This document shows, in pieces, positions 24,216 through 38,122 of a stretch of DNA of 64,000 nt. The stretch is taken from NCBI GenBank assembly GCA_964007475.1, contig OZ023273.1, positions 67,598,445 to 67,662,444 of the forward strand. Direction: 5' to 3'. The notes beneath the pieces are model-generated. The model was not told the origin of the DNA. It was given only the letters and a program-made list of their open reading frames with translations, and did no database searches. This stretch comes from Hybos culiciformis. Taxonomy: Eukaryota > Arthropoda > Insecta > Diptera > Hybotidae. The first letter of the stretch is position 1; each line of letters starts with the position of its first letter. Both the position numbers and the translations under genes were made by a program.

Positions 24216-26823
24216 CTAAAGCAAAAAAAAAAAATTGTATAACGAATTTTTATGAATACCTATAGTGCAATATCAGTTAATAAAGATAACTTTGATTTTC
24301 CTACTATTTATAAATGAATAAATTTTCTGTTTTCAATTAATTAAAAAAATAAAAATATACATAAAAATTTCTTTATAAAAGTTATTTAACTTATTTCAGA
24401 TATGACTGTAAAATTAATAACAAGGCAAATAAAATTTGTTTGTATCTATATAAAAAAGTAAACAAATTTAAATTAACATTAAAATATCTTAAGAATGAAA
24501 TTAAATTCCCAAACAATTTTATTTATGTTGAAGTATTAGACATTTTTTATATTTTTATTTTATTTTATTTGTTTTTTTTTTATGAAAAAACATTCAATAA
24601 ACATTTTATTTCGACATAAACATTAATGTGATAGAACGTGCTGATTTCTCTTCTAAAATTTTCTTATTTATTTTCTTCTTTACACATATTATATATTTAG
24701 GTATATTTATAACTCGAAAAATAATAATAAAATTTCACAGTGAATTTTCCACTTGTATATAAAATGCTTTTGTACAAAAAAAAATAAACCTTAAAGAATA
24801 TTTGAAAATTAGATTGTGAGATGAGCTTTTTTTTTTGCAATCCATTAAAAATATAGTTGGAGTAATTTAACATTATAAGGAACTTTTAAATACAAAAAAA
24901 AAAAAAAAAATTTTTTTAAGTGGCTTATCCACATTAAATGTCGTGCTGCGATGTGACATTATGATAGTCGTGTGTCGTCGTCATCATCAGCATATATGGA
25001 ATCATCTACTTTGAATTGAGTTCTAATCAAAGAGTTAAATCTAGAAGAATAACTCATAATAATAATAAAATAATTAAAATATTGATCGCAATAAAGTTTC
25101 AAAATTTATCTTTTATTTAAATCTAAGCGGTCAAACCTATCTATTCATCTATTCATTATTATTTAATCTAATAAACAACCTTACATAAATTTGTGGAGAA
25201 TTGGTTATATGATTCAGGTTTGTTAACCTTCCGTAATAGCTTTTGTTCACCAGTTTCATTTGTTTCAAAACCTAAGTGATGGAAAACTATTTCAAAACTG
25301 ATATTAACTAATACAGTACTAAAACGATAGGTCCAGCGGCTGAAGCATCTTTTCAGAATAATAAAAAACAAATGGATACACAAATATATGAATTAAGTTT
25401 TATTTTCTATTAAATATGGTATATATTATAGTTTATAGATATAGATTGAATAATTTTTTGAATGACATGAATAATGTCGAATACTGAAATATGAATTAAT
25501 TCTGAGTTTTGTAAATCTTAATAGTCTTATTATTAATTTATTATATTAAAAAATTAAGATTTTAGTTAAGAGTATAGATCCCTTTTTCACGTTCCGATTT
25601 TTATTATATACTTATGGACTTAAGACTTACTTGAGGTTCCCACATTTGACATCTATCTCTATACAAATTTTTATTAATAATACTTTGTCAAGCTTGAATC
25701 CTTGAAGACATTTCGGGTCTACTAATAAACTAATTTTCTAGAATCCATTAAAATTATTTAAAATTTTTTAAAATATATAAAATATGTATGACAGTGGTCG
25801 AAATCTTACAGATTCATATGCTTTAGTTTAATAAAAGTGAGCATAATTGGCATTCAATCGAAATCAGCCTAGTAGTTTCTAATTATTTTAAACATTTTAG
25901 TGATCAACTGAGAATATATTAAAAATTTTAATTCAAATTTTTCGTCAAACAGATCTCAATACATTTATGGATATTTGTAAAGCACATTCATTTAATGGTT
26001 TCAAATAAGATAAAATATCTTGTTTGTTGTTCCTGTTAATAATATAAGAAAAACAGTGTCTATTATATTTCACATCAAATTTACTTTTAAAACCAAAAAA
26101 TAAACTGTTAATACCTATAACTTTCTATAAGAGAGTGGTGTTATGTGTATTTCGCTGAAAAGCATACAAAAAAAAATATTATGTCTTCCCCAATAAAGTT
26201 AACGATATTTAAGTGTTTCCTAAACTATCAACACATTTAACCATTCATCTCAAAGAAAAAAAATATTTTTTTTTTTTTTTTTATTATATCTGAAATAATT
26301 ATTTTACCTAATAGGAAAATAATTTTATGTTTTGAAGAATTCCTCTTTCAAAATATATAGATAACAAACAATGAAATGTCACAGAGTGTTTACAATTTTA
26401 AGGTTTGGGTAAAAGTTTGCTGTTTTTTTTGTAACACTTAAACGTGGTAAGAAAATTTTCAAATGTTTAACTTTTTATTCATGATTTTTTTTTTTAAAAA
26501 AAGCTAGTATTGTCAATTGAGTCGGATTCAAGTTTGAAATATTCTTGCAATAGCTTTTGACGACATCTGAAAAATATAATCTGTTCTTGGTGGTATTGTC
26601 TTTACATAAAACATAATTCTTATTGGGTTTAATGAAAATTTATACTGCAATAATTTTTGACTATACTATACATATATATGTATCTAGGATCTAAACAGGC
26701 TATTTATAGTATATATTCTGTTTTTCTAGTGAATAGCATCAAAATAAAAGATATTTCATCACAAAAATAATTTAAAATTTATTAGAAAATAATAAAATTA
26801 AAAATTTTCTTTTCATTTTTCAG

Positions 26824-26973
26824 GCTGTAAATCATTTTTCAAAAGATCTGTTAGAAGAAATTTAACCTATTCATGCCGTGGCAATCGCAGTTGTCCAATT
26901 GATCAGCACCATAGGAACCAATGTCAATATTGTCGTTTAAGAAAGTGCCTCAAAATGGGTATGCGAAGAGAAG
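26824..26973 (+). CDS. svp: Seven-up/COUP-TF exon: second zinc finger of the DNA-binding domain
   Basis: Encodes the end of zinc finger 1 ([12 protein letters not shown], the recognition-helix P-box region), all of zinc finger 2 ([17 protein letters not shown] and CQYCRLRKC) and the start of the C-terminal extension (LKMGMRRE). This is the signature of the NR2F family of nuclear receptors, which bind AGGTCA repeats in the nucleus and mostly repress transcription. The exon is 150 nt. It opens with GC completing a Gly codon begun upstream, after a good acceptor (TTTCATTTTTCAG), and ends with the first base of an Ala codon before GTAAGTT. No stop is present. The phase matches the next exon exactly (G|CT = Ala, giving [10 protein letters not shown]). 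The P-box half of the domain and the N-terminal region are not in the window. Confidence 0.95.
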
Positions 26974-29900
26974 GTAAGTTACTATTTATAAAAATCAATA
27001 ATTCAAAAGAAAAGTTTTATATGTTTGATATAGTGGAATGTAAAACTCTCATCCTTATCATCTTTTTATCCAAATTATGACGCAACTTTTTATGCGAACA
27101 ACTTAGACTATTTTGTGTTGTAAGAACATTTTTTAGGCATCGGTTAAATAGATTCCTTATATATAAATTCCTTAAATTTACATATAAAAAAAAATTACAA
27201 AGGTTTTATGTGGTCAAAAATAACTTCGTACATAGCCAATTATGATGGCGCACCTTAAAAAGCTCAAATCAAAGTTCGGGTTCGGATATCAAGGCATTGG
27301 TCATTATAAAGATTCTTTTATTTTATTTTATTTTTTCGCTTTATTTAATTCAGATATTTCGAATTAAAAATAATTTATTTTTACACAATATTGGTTTTTT
27401 TTTTGTTTTTGTTTTTCTAGATTGGGTATTTGCATAGTGCATTGCTAAGAACTAGTTGCCATAAAGAATTTTATTTTTCAATTAAAATTATTTAAAAAAT
27501 GCTTTTAAAACTATTTTTTATCTATGCGACACAAAGTAGTTTTTTTTTGTAAAAACAAATTACGTGCACTCAAAGGGGACGAAATTTTTTTTTGATATTA
27601 AAGCTCCAAAAAAATAAAAATAAAATAAAATACTTGGCATGAAATTATTGAATCTATTTATCAAATAGTTATGTGTGTCCCCATTTGACAAAAAGGTCAA
27701 ATAATTGTTATTTTTATTCATCGCTTTAAAATATATAAATCAATTATAGTCAATATTTATTTTATTTTTTTTGTAATTTTGTACTTTTTTTTTATAATTC
27801 AGAAGTTGATATTAAAAGTATGTACTACACTTTGCAAGTGAAATTATCGTAATAACAAGATATTACAATGATTTTTAAAGTTAATGTCATAAATTAATTA
27901 CCTTTAGAAATAATTCGATATTACGTAGATATATAATCTAAGTTCAAAAAATAGTTCATTTTTAAAAGGATTTTATTCAAAATTTATTCAAAAATTTCTA
28001 AGTGCCAAATTTTATTGTTATTATATTTAAATAGAAAAACAATTTTACATAGTTTGGAAAATTTGTTTATCCTTAATAACTTTGCCACTTGCCCCTTGGG
28101 AACAGGCCGTACAAAAATGCAATGCAACATGCCCGCAGAAATAGATTATTAAACATTTTTATATAGTTTAGTTTAAATATTTTTATCAAAAATATGAAAA
28201 TAAGAGTGTTTCTCAAGTTATTTCAATATTTCTTGGTCTTATCTGAAAAAAAATCTCTGGTAATATAAATTTGTCATATATATATATATATATGTTAATG
28301 TTCAGACTATTAAGTATATGCCATTTATGCAGCGTATGTGTGAAAACTAATTGTCCTTGAAATCGAAGTCAGTTTAAATGAATTTTCGTGTTTACAATAA
28401 CGTACATACAGTATATTATACAAAATTGTTTTCAAATGTTTGAATTAACTTTGCAGAGAATTTTTATAGAAAAGAATCTTAATTGTACTAATTATGTTTG
28501 TTTAAGATAATCGCTATTTTTTTTTTTTTTTTATTATATTTTTAATTAAAAATAATTAAAATTTTCTTATAATTAAATGCAAATAAAAGAGACATCAATT
28601 TAAATTAACGTATTTTCTTTATATATGTTTTACATATATGCACAAAGTGAAATTCGTAGTTTCCTCATTTGATGGTGGAAATATTATAATTATGATTTGA
28701 TGAAAATTATTTTATTTATTTCAACTATGGAATTTCGGAATAAGAAATTTATTCGAATTATTAAAAAATTATTGAATTATAGTCAAGTTTACTAAAAAAT
28801 ATTGTCTCAAAATAATTCATAAAATTAATAAAAACTGAAGTTTTTAAAGGTTAAAATTTATATATTGTTTTATAACACAATTTTTATTAATGAGTTTTCC
28901 CCAATGTTTGAGATTTTTTGTCAATGTTCCATCATTATTACTAAACATAAAAATCTTGTTAGCTTGCGGATTAATTTGTGAACTTGTCACAAAAACAAAA
29001 AAATTCATTATTTGATTTAACCTACTCGAAATTAAACAAAAAATTAATTTCCTAAGTTAATATTTATACAAGAAAAGGGGAAAAAATTTAATTATCACTC
29101 AGCCACTTTACATGCAATATCTATTTTTTATGATGATATTAAACAATATGAATAGATATTTATCTATATATGTGAATCATATATCCATATATAATCAGAA
29201 ATCCCTTCATCTAACAAACTTTTATAATAAAAAAAGCAAAACCGCAAAACAAACACCCATTCCACCCACAATATACACTATACATACATTAAAAAATACA
29301 TATAAACTCTATAAAAAATGTTATATATATATGATAAAAAAAATTAAAACCATTTGTAACACAAGAAAACATTAAAATATACATCATAATATCGTTCATG
29401 TTTAACATATGCAAATAAAATGTCTAACGATGATGATACAGAATCTTCTTTTTTTTATTCATTATTAATTTAATTAAATACATATATAAATATGTTTAGA
29501 TATTATGTTGTATGTGTATATATATATAGAAAAAATGATGACAATAATATAACAACAACTTTGGAAAGTGAAGTAAACATTATTTTTAAGTTTATTTTAC
29601 CAAAATTTTTGATAAAAATTATATTTTGTTTGAAATTTCTAAAAAAATAATATTTAATTATTTTAAATTGGAGAAAATTTTTCTGTTGCTATAGTAACGA
29701 TAAGAATAGCAGCGAATTAAGTATGTCATTAGAATAAAATACGTCATACTACACGGGCTAATTTTTAAGCAGCGATAAGAGCTAATAAATGATAATATTA
29801 TAGTATATGATAATATTATACATAGAGATCTTTTCTAATGTAGACATAAACGTATATACCCAAAATATATTTTATTAATTTAATACGGATCAAAAGAGCT

Positions 29901-31410
29901 CAGCAAGGTTCGAAATAGTTGATAACTTATCTAATTTATATTTATGACAAATTAATTGTACTGAAATAAATATTTTTTATTCTTTCCTTTACTTGGAATT
30001 TATGGTTTTGAATGTATCTTCACTTTTTAAGATACAAGTTTGAAATGTCTGCACAAGCGATAAGCAGATAAAAAAATACTAAAACTCTGTGGAAAAATTT
30101 CACAAAATTACGATATTTATAAACCTTAAAAAATCTAGGACATGTTAATAAATATACATAAAGTGTAATTCCTATATCCTCTTCAAGTAATAGTTTTATT
30201 CAAATTAATTGTATTTAAAATTTATTTGTTGATTTTGAGGTTTCTTCATCTTATAATATAAATTTTCTTATGAAAAAACTAGTCCTAGATATGTGGCTAA
30301 AGACAAAAGAACTTAAAACAATATTTCTTAAAGATTATCTTAATTTCCATATAAAAAGGTTTTCTTATCTTTCTGTCTTTTTTTTTTCAATAAAAAAGAG
30401 TTACACAATTCTTTATTACCTGAAAAAAAACAAAACAAAAAAAACAATCTTTCGTTATAATGTTTTGTCAAAATAAATATCTTTCACTGTAATCTTTAAT
30501 ACAGCATTGTACCTAAAAATTTTCAACAATATCGTGCAAACAAAATATTATGTTTCTTGGTTGATTCATTTTTTTTTCACAAATTTTACTTTGTCAAAAT
30601 AAGACTCTTAGATATACGGAGAATAGTGGTAAAAGCAATCAAACATAGTCTAATATTTCTATTCTATTTTTTCTTTTCTTTTTCCAGAAGATGTTTAACC
30701 CTTTCACAAATAAATTTTATTTTTTTTAACATACATAGATTTTAAATAGCATAAAATATATAATATGTACAAACATAACAAATACATAAACAGGCCTAAT
30801 TTTTATAGGAAAAAAAGCAATTATTTTTCATTATCCTTTTTTCGCGTCTGGATATAAAATCCTTTTATCGGATAGAAGCTTCTTACATTTAGAGAAGAAA
30901 AAAAAAGGCAATAAAAAGGATATGTTCATGAATAAATTAAAAAAAATCAGGACTTATTACAATATGTGGTGATGTCATTTGTTCAACCCTTTAAACTAAG
31001 ATATTTGTAACAGCTTTTGTCATATTATAAAAATCATTAAGATAAAAAAAAATTCTTATGATTAGATTTTGGTGTTCTTAATTCATTTAGATATAAAAAA
31101 AAGATACTTCTTTTTCTTCTATAAAAAAAAAATTTCTGCGTGCTCCGAAACTCTAATAAAATTTGAAGAAAAATGACTGATATTAGTTTAATAAGAAAAA
31201 ACTCACAAAATTGAAAAAGTAGTACGCCATACGTATTTCGTGCTTTAATAAACTTTGATACAGATTGGAGGCTAAATATACGTCTATACTGGCAAAATTG
31301 AAATTAATTGATGTATACACCTACGTAAATTTACTTCAACGTCTTCAAGGACAATATATAGTGTAAACCTCCTTTTGACAAAATCAGAAAATTTACCGTG
31401 CTGACTCGTC

Positions 31411-31912
31411 GCTGTCAAATTCGTAATCCTCTTAAATATATTATTTTAACTTCAGTTTATTTCTTCCTTCCTATGTTTCCCTAATCATTCTACCTCTTTC
31501 GCACGTGTGCTATTTCTATCTAACGCTGACTTTAACTAGCTACATCATTTTATTCCCCTACCTATTGTTAAATCTTTTACGTTGCTAATTTTAGTTTCAC
31601 TCAACTACATAATCAGCGCTTTTGGAGATTAATAACCATCAGCACAAGAAATCCATCCTTACTAGTTGCTGGTCAAATTCGTAATCCTCTTAAATAATTA
31701 TTTTAAGTTGCGTTTAATTAAATTTCCTTTCTTCCTATTTTTCGCTAATTATTCTACTCTTTCGCACGTATGCTATTTCTATCTAACGCTGACTTTAAAT
31801 AGCTACATCATTTTATTCCATCTCACTACCTATTGTTAAGTCTTTTACATCACTAATGTCAGTTTCTCAACTCAGCGCTTTTAGAGATTATTAACCGTCA
31901 GCACAAGAAAAC
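31411..31912. repeat. Tandem duplication, two copies of about 250 bp
   Basis: Copy 1 (31411-31667) and copy 2 (31668-31912) share, in order, TCAAATTCGTAATCCTCTTA, TCTTTCGCACG(T/A)GTATGC-like, CTATTTCTATCTAACGCTGA, AGCTACATCATTTTATTCC, CTACCTATTGTTAA and CAGCGCTTTT.GAGATTA then CAGCACAAGAAA. Small indels and substitutions separate the copies, so the event is not recent. No frame runs through either. It could be a regulatory duplication or two tandem copies of an unknown element. Confidence 0.85.
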
Positions 31913-33230
31913 CATTTTTGATTTTCGAATGAGTTCAGGAGACTTTCTATAACAACCTCGACGGGGTTTTGTCAGCTGTAACAATAGTTACATAAATTAT
32001 CATTATAATAACCCCATCATTCAAAAAACGACACAATCAAGACTTCGACTGATTTAAAATTTTGAACAATTTATTGCCAAATCAATTTATCTAAAATAAA
32101 CAAATTTATCTAAAATTTATTTGCAGATGGACAATATATAAGGAACTTATTTTTTATTTTAATTAAAATAAATATTGAAAAAATTAAATATTTTTTTAAT
32201 ATTCATGAACTAGCCACATAAAAATCAGTTATATTTTCTATATAATGTGCATGTGTACCTGAAAAACACAATATTTTATATATACCGTAGTACCATAATA
32301 TACAGATAGCGAAGAAAATATTTTTCCACCCGCAATAATAAATAATTTTTATTTATTTTTTTTTTGGTATATAAAAAAAAGAAACAAATTCCCCAAAGGG
32401 CAAATGTTTAAATCTCGTATGTGCGTTTTTTTATTTTGTAAACCCAGTAATAAATTTTATCAAATAAATAACTCATATTTGTTAAAAATGAAATACTTCA
32501 AAAATATTTCTTAATATTTATTAAAAAAAAAAAATGAAATAATACAAAAAAAAAATAAAAATAATAAATAAAATTTATATACAGCAGAATTATATTATGA
32601 TGCTCTTCTTTTTTATTATTATTATTATTATTTTTATTTTTATTTTGCCTTTTCTTTTTTTTTTATATTTATTTCTAAATGTACAATTTTCCAAACAATA
32701 AATTACTAAAAATATTATATGAAGATCGAGCCTTAACGAAAATTCAAAATAAAAAAAAAAATTATATTTAAACTTATTACAATAAAAACATGCCAACATT
32801 TATTATAAATAATATTACAATCCATTCAACAATAAAATCAAAAATAATAAATACTTGAAATTAAATAAAAAAATAAAAATATATATTGAAAATTGAACTT
32901 TCAGTAAGTTTTTTTTCCTTTTAATATTTAGTTATATATGGTTTTAAAATAATGTGAAAAACATATAGTTGATAGTGTATTTGAATAGAATATAGTCACT
33001 AGACAATAACCCTTCGATAATACAACTACTATCAATCGTTGGATTCATATAACCATAAGTTTTAGTTCCCTATAAAGCAACATACTGTTTTATAGTTGTC
33101 AGACTTTTTAATTAATTTTTAAGTAATTATTGATATTGATACTACCGGCAATGTGATATTAAGTTTTTACCGCGAGGAACTTAAATTCATAAATTTTTGC
33201 AAAACTAAAGTTCTTTTTTAATATTTGTTC

Positions 33231-33305
33231 AATACTTGTTTGTCTAATACTTGTTTGTTTAATACATTTTTTTTAATACTTGTTTGTGTAATACTTGTAC
33301 TTGTT
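33231..33305. repeat. 15-bp tandem repeat (AATACTTGTTTGTNT)n
   Basis: Four to five imperfect units of AATACTTGTTTGT are present, one expanded by a T run. It is simple tandem repetition next to the MITE at 33.4 kb. Confidence 0.75.
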
Positions 33306-33400
33306 AAAACAAAAAAAAGTTAACAAAATTTGTGAACTTCAATCGAATTTTCAATTTGAGGGAACAGTATATAAAAGCGCATACGTTGAATTAAGTTTTA

Positions 33401-33619
33401 CCATAGATTAAGAATACACAAAGATGGGAAGCTTCATACGACATTATTTTTGGTATTTTTAAGTCAATGTGTTAGTAAAACAAAATAAAATACGTGATAA
33501 TTATCAATATATGAAAAGAATTTTATTTAGTTTTACTAACACCTTCACATAAAAATACCAAAAAAGACTGAAAAAATGTTGTATGAAGCTTCCAATCTTT
33601 CTGTATTCTTAATCTATGG
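33401..33619. mobile_element. Inverted-repeat MITE, about 220 bp, TTTTA flanks
   Basis: The left arm CCATAGATTAAGAATACA, then AAGAT.GGAAGCTTCATAC and TTGGTATTTTTA.GT, pairs with the right arm ending TTCTTAATCTATGG at 33619. Similarity extends about 80 bp inward to GTGTTAGTAAAAC. TTTTA occurs directly outside both ends (33396-33400 and 33620-33624), a possible 5-bp target duplication. No frame is present. The superfamily is not decided. Confidence 0.8.
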
Positions 33620-36600
33620 TTTTACTTATGCAGAAGCTCAACTACAGAATACAATATTTATGATTATTTTTTTTTTAAAAAACAATTTCAGATGATTATA
33701 ATTTTTATTTAATTTTTTTTCAAGTTTAAAAACAGAATATAGTATATTATTTGTGATTTCGAATACAACATACTTTTATATATGATTCATAAAGAATTTT
33801 TAATCCATATGGACTCAAATATTATTTTCTTTATAAATGAGAAAAATTTAAGATTTATTGCTTTTTATATTCTCTTTAGTAGTGCATGGAAGTTTTTATT
33901 TTTGTTGAATAAAGCAATAATATCTTATGAAAATCTTTGAAGAATTTTAAACAAAAATTTTAATATACTTCACGGAAATAAAAAAAAAAATACTATATTA
34001 TCTCTCACATTTGCTACTTATGCAACACCAAAAAAAAAATTTATTTACTGCTACTCCTTTGAATCAAATTTATTTTATAAATAAAATTTATGATATTTTA
34101 TTTGAATTTATTTTTTTTTTGCGCGTAAATTGAACCTTTTTGATAATACATACAACAAATAATAATACCTTCAATTCCTGGAGATCAAAAATATCAAATT
34201 TATTTGTTACACCAGAAATACAATGTTTATTTGTTTATTATTTTATTAAAGACTCAACAACATAAGTATTTTTTTGATAGGTGGGCCTATATGTGTTTTC
34301 TAAAACACTTATACTATGTAGATATATAAAATAAAAATCGTGAGAAAATATCAGATACAAAAAATTAAAATATAAATTTACAGTTGAACTTTTATATATG
34401 AACATATTGTCAATTGTAAGCAATGGTCAATTAAAAATTTTACACCTCAAAGAGAAAAATACAAAAAAATCTTGACCATAAAAATAATAAACCTTTATTT
34501 TATGTGTATTGTACATCAGACGATATAATAAATTATTAAAAAACTTGATTTGCATAATAAATCTCATATATTTATAATCACTGACCACTACTACCAGTAC
34601 GATATTAATATCATTTTTTTTTTTATTACTTTATTTTCTGAGTTTCAGAGTTAAGGGTCAAATTGAAGGGTATCTAATATATATTTTTTTAATTTATATA
34701 AATTTAAAATTATATTGAGATATTATTTTTGAGAAAAAATAAGGGTTGAATTTTTACCTAGCGTTCAGTTTTTAGAAAATTTTCACAAGTTCTGTTCAAT
34801 AACAATTTAAAAAAAAACTATTTCATTTTCGAAATTTTATATTTTGATTAATAAAATGTTATAGCAATAAAAGACTATGAATTCGTTAAATAAACATCAT
34901 TACGAAACCTTTAAAGTGATATGTGAAAGTCGTATTCTGTAGATTCTGAATTAATTGATCAATTCACCTCAAATATCGAAATTTGTAGTGAACAAATTAA
35001 AACTATTAAATAAATTATATAATTTATTAAAATAATAATTATAATTTAATTTGAAATAAAAGTAATTTAACAAACATTAACTGCGCATCGAGAACATGAA
35101 ATTTGTTTCAATCGTTAATTAATAATTATAAAAGATAAATGAATTAATATAATATTATTATGTTATATTATTACTAGAGCTTAATTCTGACTAAACATAT
35201 GTAATAATAGCTTTTAATTATTTAAAAATCACATCACAGTCAATTTTCACATACATGAAACAAAAAATAAATATTATACATATTTTAAAATTCATTATAA
35301 TTTATATTAATCGCTTGACTTTGGTACATAAATGTGGTGAATATTTGTATACACGCTTCTAAAATTAATTAAAATCTATTTTTATTCTTTTTAAATTTGT
35401 TTTGCATTTGAATGAAATTCTGCTCGAAAATTCCAATCATTAATTCTAATTGCCGTACGAATGTTCCAAATGTCCGTAAGTCATAACATAACTTATCGCT
35501 TAACATATACTAGGTCTCTAATAAAATCGTTACAATTTTAGGAAATATAGCTTTTGTGATTGACTCAAAATGGATTTTATGTATTTTATTTATTACTTAA
35601 TTTTCTCCTTTAGTCAGTTCTGATGTAATCGCTACATGAATTAACTTAATGTTTACTTGCAGTATACTATTTTATTGCTAGTTTTATTCGTCAAATCATG
35701 AAATTCTTAAATGAACTATTAAGTTTAGAATGCACCGAAATTTGCACAAAATGAAAATTATGAACAAGTTTTTATTCTCCTAATCATTACGGGAAGGTCG
35801 CTTTCATGCAAGTATATTGAATGCCCGATAATTATTGGCAAGATATTATAGCATTCAATTTGTTATAACTGATTATGTCAAGATATTTTCTGGCAAATAA
35901 TTATACAAAATTCGTAGACTTATCCACGTCTCAATACATTATTCCGTATAATACGGCATTTATCAAAAATTTTAATAAAATAATTAATTTTTTACTTAAG
36001 AAATTATATTATTTTAATTATTTCATTTCATCTTAGTTTGCGAAAAAAAATTTTGATAATTTTATTTCATCAAAATATTTTTTTTTTATCATTATTTAAC
36101 ATTTTTATTTTCATAAAATTTATTATCTATAATGTCTAGTCTGTTTTCCGGAATAAAAATTTTATTCTAAATTTATTTATAAAAATAAATATGCGAGATG
36201 GTCTTTTACGTCTGTAAGCACTTTATGCAGTTGTTGTTACTATTGTGGTTACAATAATTATTATTATTATTATTATTATAACTACTAATAACATTTTTGA
36301 AGTGCTCAATGACCATTATAATGCACATTTCTGAGCTTTTAAAATAATAAAAAAAACACTTAAAAACACTTTTTATTTTATATTTTTCGTATATAATCAC
36401 ATTAACATATTTAATTTTGCGCAACAGTTTTGATTTATGAGCAAAAAAAAAATTATAGATAGCTGATGGAAATATAAAAATTATTAAATATGCGTAATTA
36501 TTGACTATATACAATTGTAATTTGAAATTGACACAAATAAGCAGACTAATGGAGCTGTCAATGTCAATCAGTTTTTTTTTTTATTTTTTTATTACAACTC

Positions 36601-37947
36601 TCTGTTATTTAAAAAAAAATTTACAAAAACATTAATTAAATATAATGTACGTACAATATACATAATGTAAGCGATAAAAAACTGAATAGTATAAAATTAA
36701 ATATTCTTATAATTTAAAAATAATAAATAATAATAATAATAATAATTTTTTTATTGATTAGAGAAATAAAAATTCCAAGTAATATTTTGTTTATTTGCTT
36801 TTTTAGTGTAATTTTATTATTAATTTTATTTTCGTTCTAGTTCTAGTTAAACGAACGTTTTAATAAATAAATTTATGTATCTACACCATTGTAGGCTATA
36901 TTAGACATATTTTCCGGAATTATCAAGGCCATTTTATTTACAAACTAATTTAAAAATTGATGTCCCCGAATAAAAAGGAAATTGAGCCAATAAATGAAAT
37001 ACTTATTCAGAATGAGTTAAATTTATAATCGACAGTTTTAAATCTAAAACCCTTAAAGTTCTAGAAATTAATGTAGCTGGTTGATTGAATAAATTAAATA
37101 TTCTAATAAGAAAATTAATCAAAAAGTAGTAGTATATATACCTATAGTATATTATTGAGATTATAGAGAAGATCTTTTCCTTTTATATGTGCTTTTTCAT
37201 AAACTTTTAATTTCAATGTACTTAATCACGATTTTTATCTTAAGTATTTCCCTTTTTCAAACACTCTACTCTTTAAAATCCGGAAGTTAACATCAACTAA
37301 TTATAAACATTTTATTAATGACATAAAGTACGTTCTAAAAAAATATAATGTTATCGATGAAAATCTGATTTGTATCAATTGTTTTTTTTTTTAAAACACA
37401 AAAATTTTATTTTGTTACTTTGGCACGCGCTCTATATTCTCCAAATAGTATGTATTTAAAAATTTACAAAATTTATGGGTTAAATGCGATGTTAAAAGGT
37501 TGATTGATAATTTTCATTTTTTGTATTTAACTTAAAATTTATAAAAACAGCATCCCATTCAAGATTTTGTTCCGTGACCTTTTCTGGAGAGAGAAAAAAA
37601 AATTTAAAATAAAAATAAGATTATCTGTTGAAAGGGTGAAGAAGTTGATTATGCCGCACTGTAAGCTGGTTTTATCTGCCTTTTTGGATTATTTGATGAA
37701 AAAAAAAATAACAATTTTATATTTTATTTAAAATAAATTCTTGTTTCTTTAAAATTATTTCTTACAATTTAATTAAAAATTAAAAAAAAAAAATTATTGT
37801 TCTGCATAAGTTTAAGTGTAGTGTGCCTTATTGATGTGGGAGAAAATATATCTCTTTAATTTCTGAATTTGTTAAGTTTGACACTTCTATCTCAAAATAA
37901 TTTTTTTAACATTTTGAAAAAAAATAAAATAATGAAACGTTATCTTA

Positions 37948-38122
37948 TGCCTGGTTTTCACGAAGTATACTTGTCCAAATTATTTTGATCAAACTATATT
38001 GAGCAGTCTCCTACTCAACTTTGATCCAAGTTGACTTTGACACCCTGTTTACACGATCAAAAAGTGTGTTCAAGTCGATTTGGTCAAAGTGTACTTGTGA
38101 AAGTGCCCGTGAAAACCGGGCT
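37948..38122. mobile_element. Inverted-repeat MITE, about 175 bp, TTA flanks
   Basis: The left end TGCCTGGTTTTCACG and the reverse complement of the right end, AGCCCGGTTTTCACG, match at 13 of 15 positions. TTA lies just outside both (37945-37947 and 38123-38125), as expected for PIF/Harbinger-type insertions. Internally, GTATACTTGTCCAAATT and GATCAAA recur in related inverted form (TTTGGTCAAAGTGTACTTGT). No coding capacity. Confidence 0.7.

Larger units (their letters stand above)
1..26823 (+). other. svp: Upstream/intron DNA before the svp zinc-finger exon
   Basis: No coding exon was recognised in this stretch. The exon at 26824 starts in phase inside the DNA-binding domain, so a large intron must precede it. 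I looked for the expected upstream exon (first zinc finger, ending in a partial Gly codon before a GT donor) and did not see it, so it is probably before base 1. The DNA is A/T homopolymer-rich. It contains the mobile elements and repeats listed separately at 1.3-2.3, 6.2-6.8, 9.1-10.4, 11.9-12.5, 16.8-17.6, 19.4 and 23.8-24.2 kb. Nothing else assignable was seen between them. Calling the whole stretch intron is inference. Confidence 0.6.

Noticed and set aside
36206..36514. 102-residue minus-strand frame with an Asn run
   Set aside because: The Asn run is a (TTA)n microsatellite read in reverse; the rest is AT-composition sequence without a domain.
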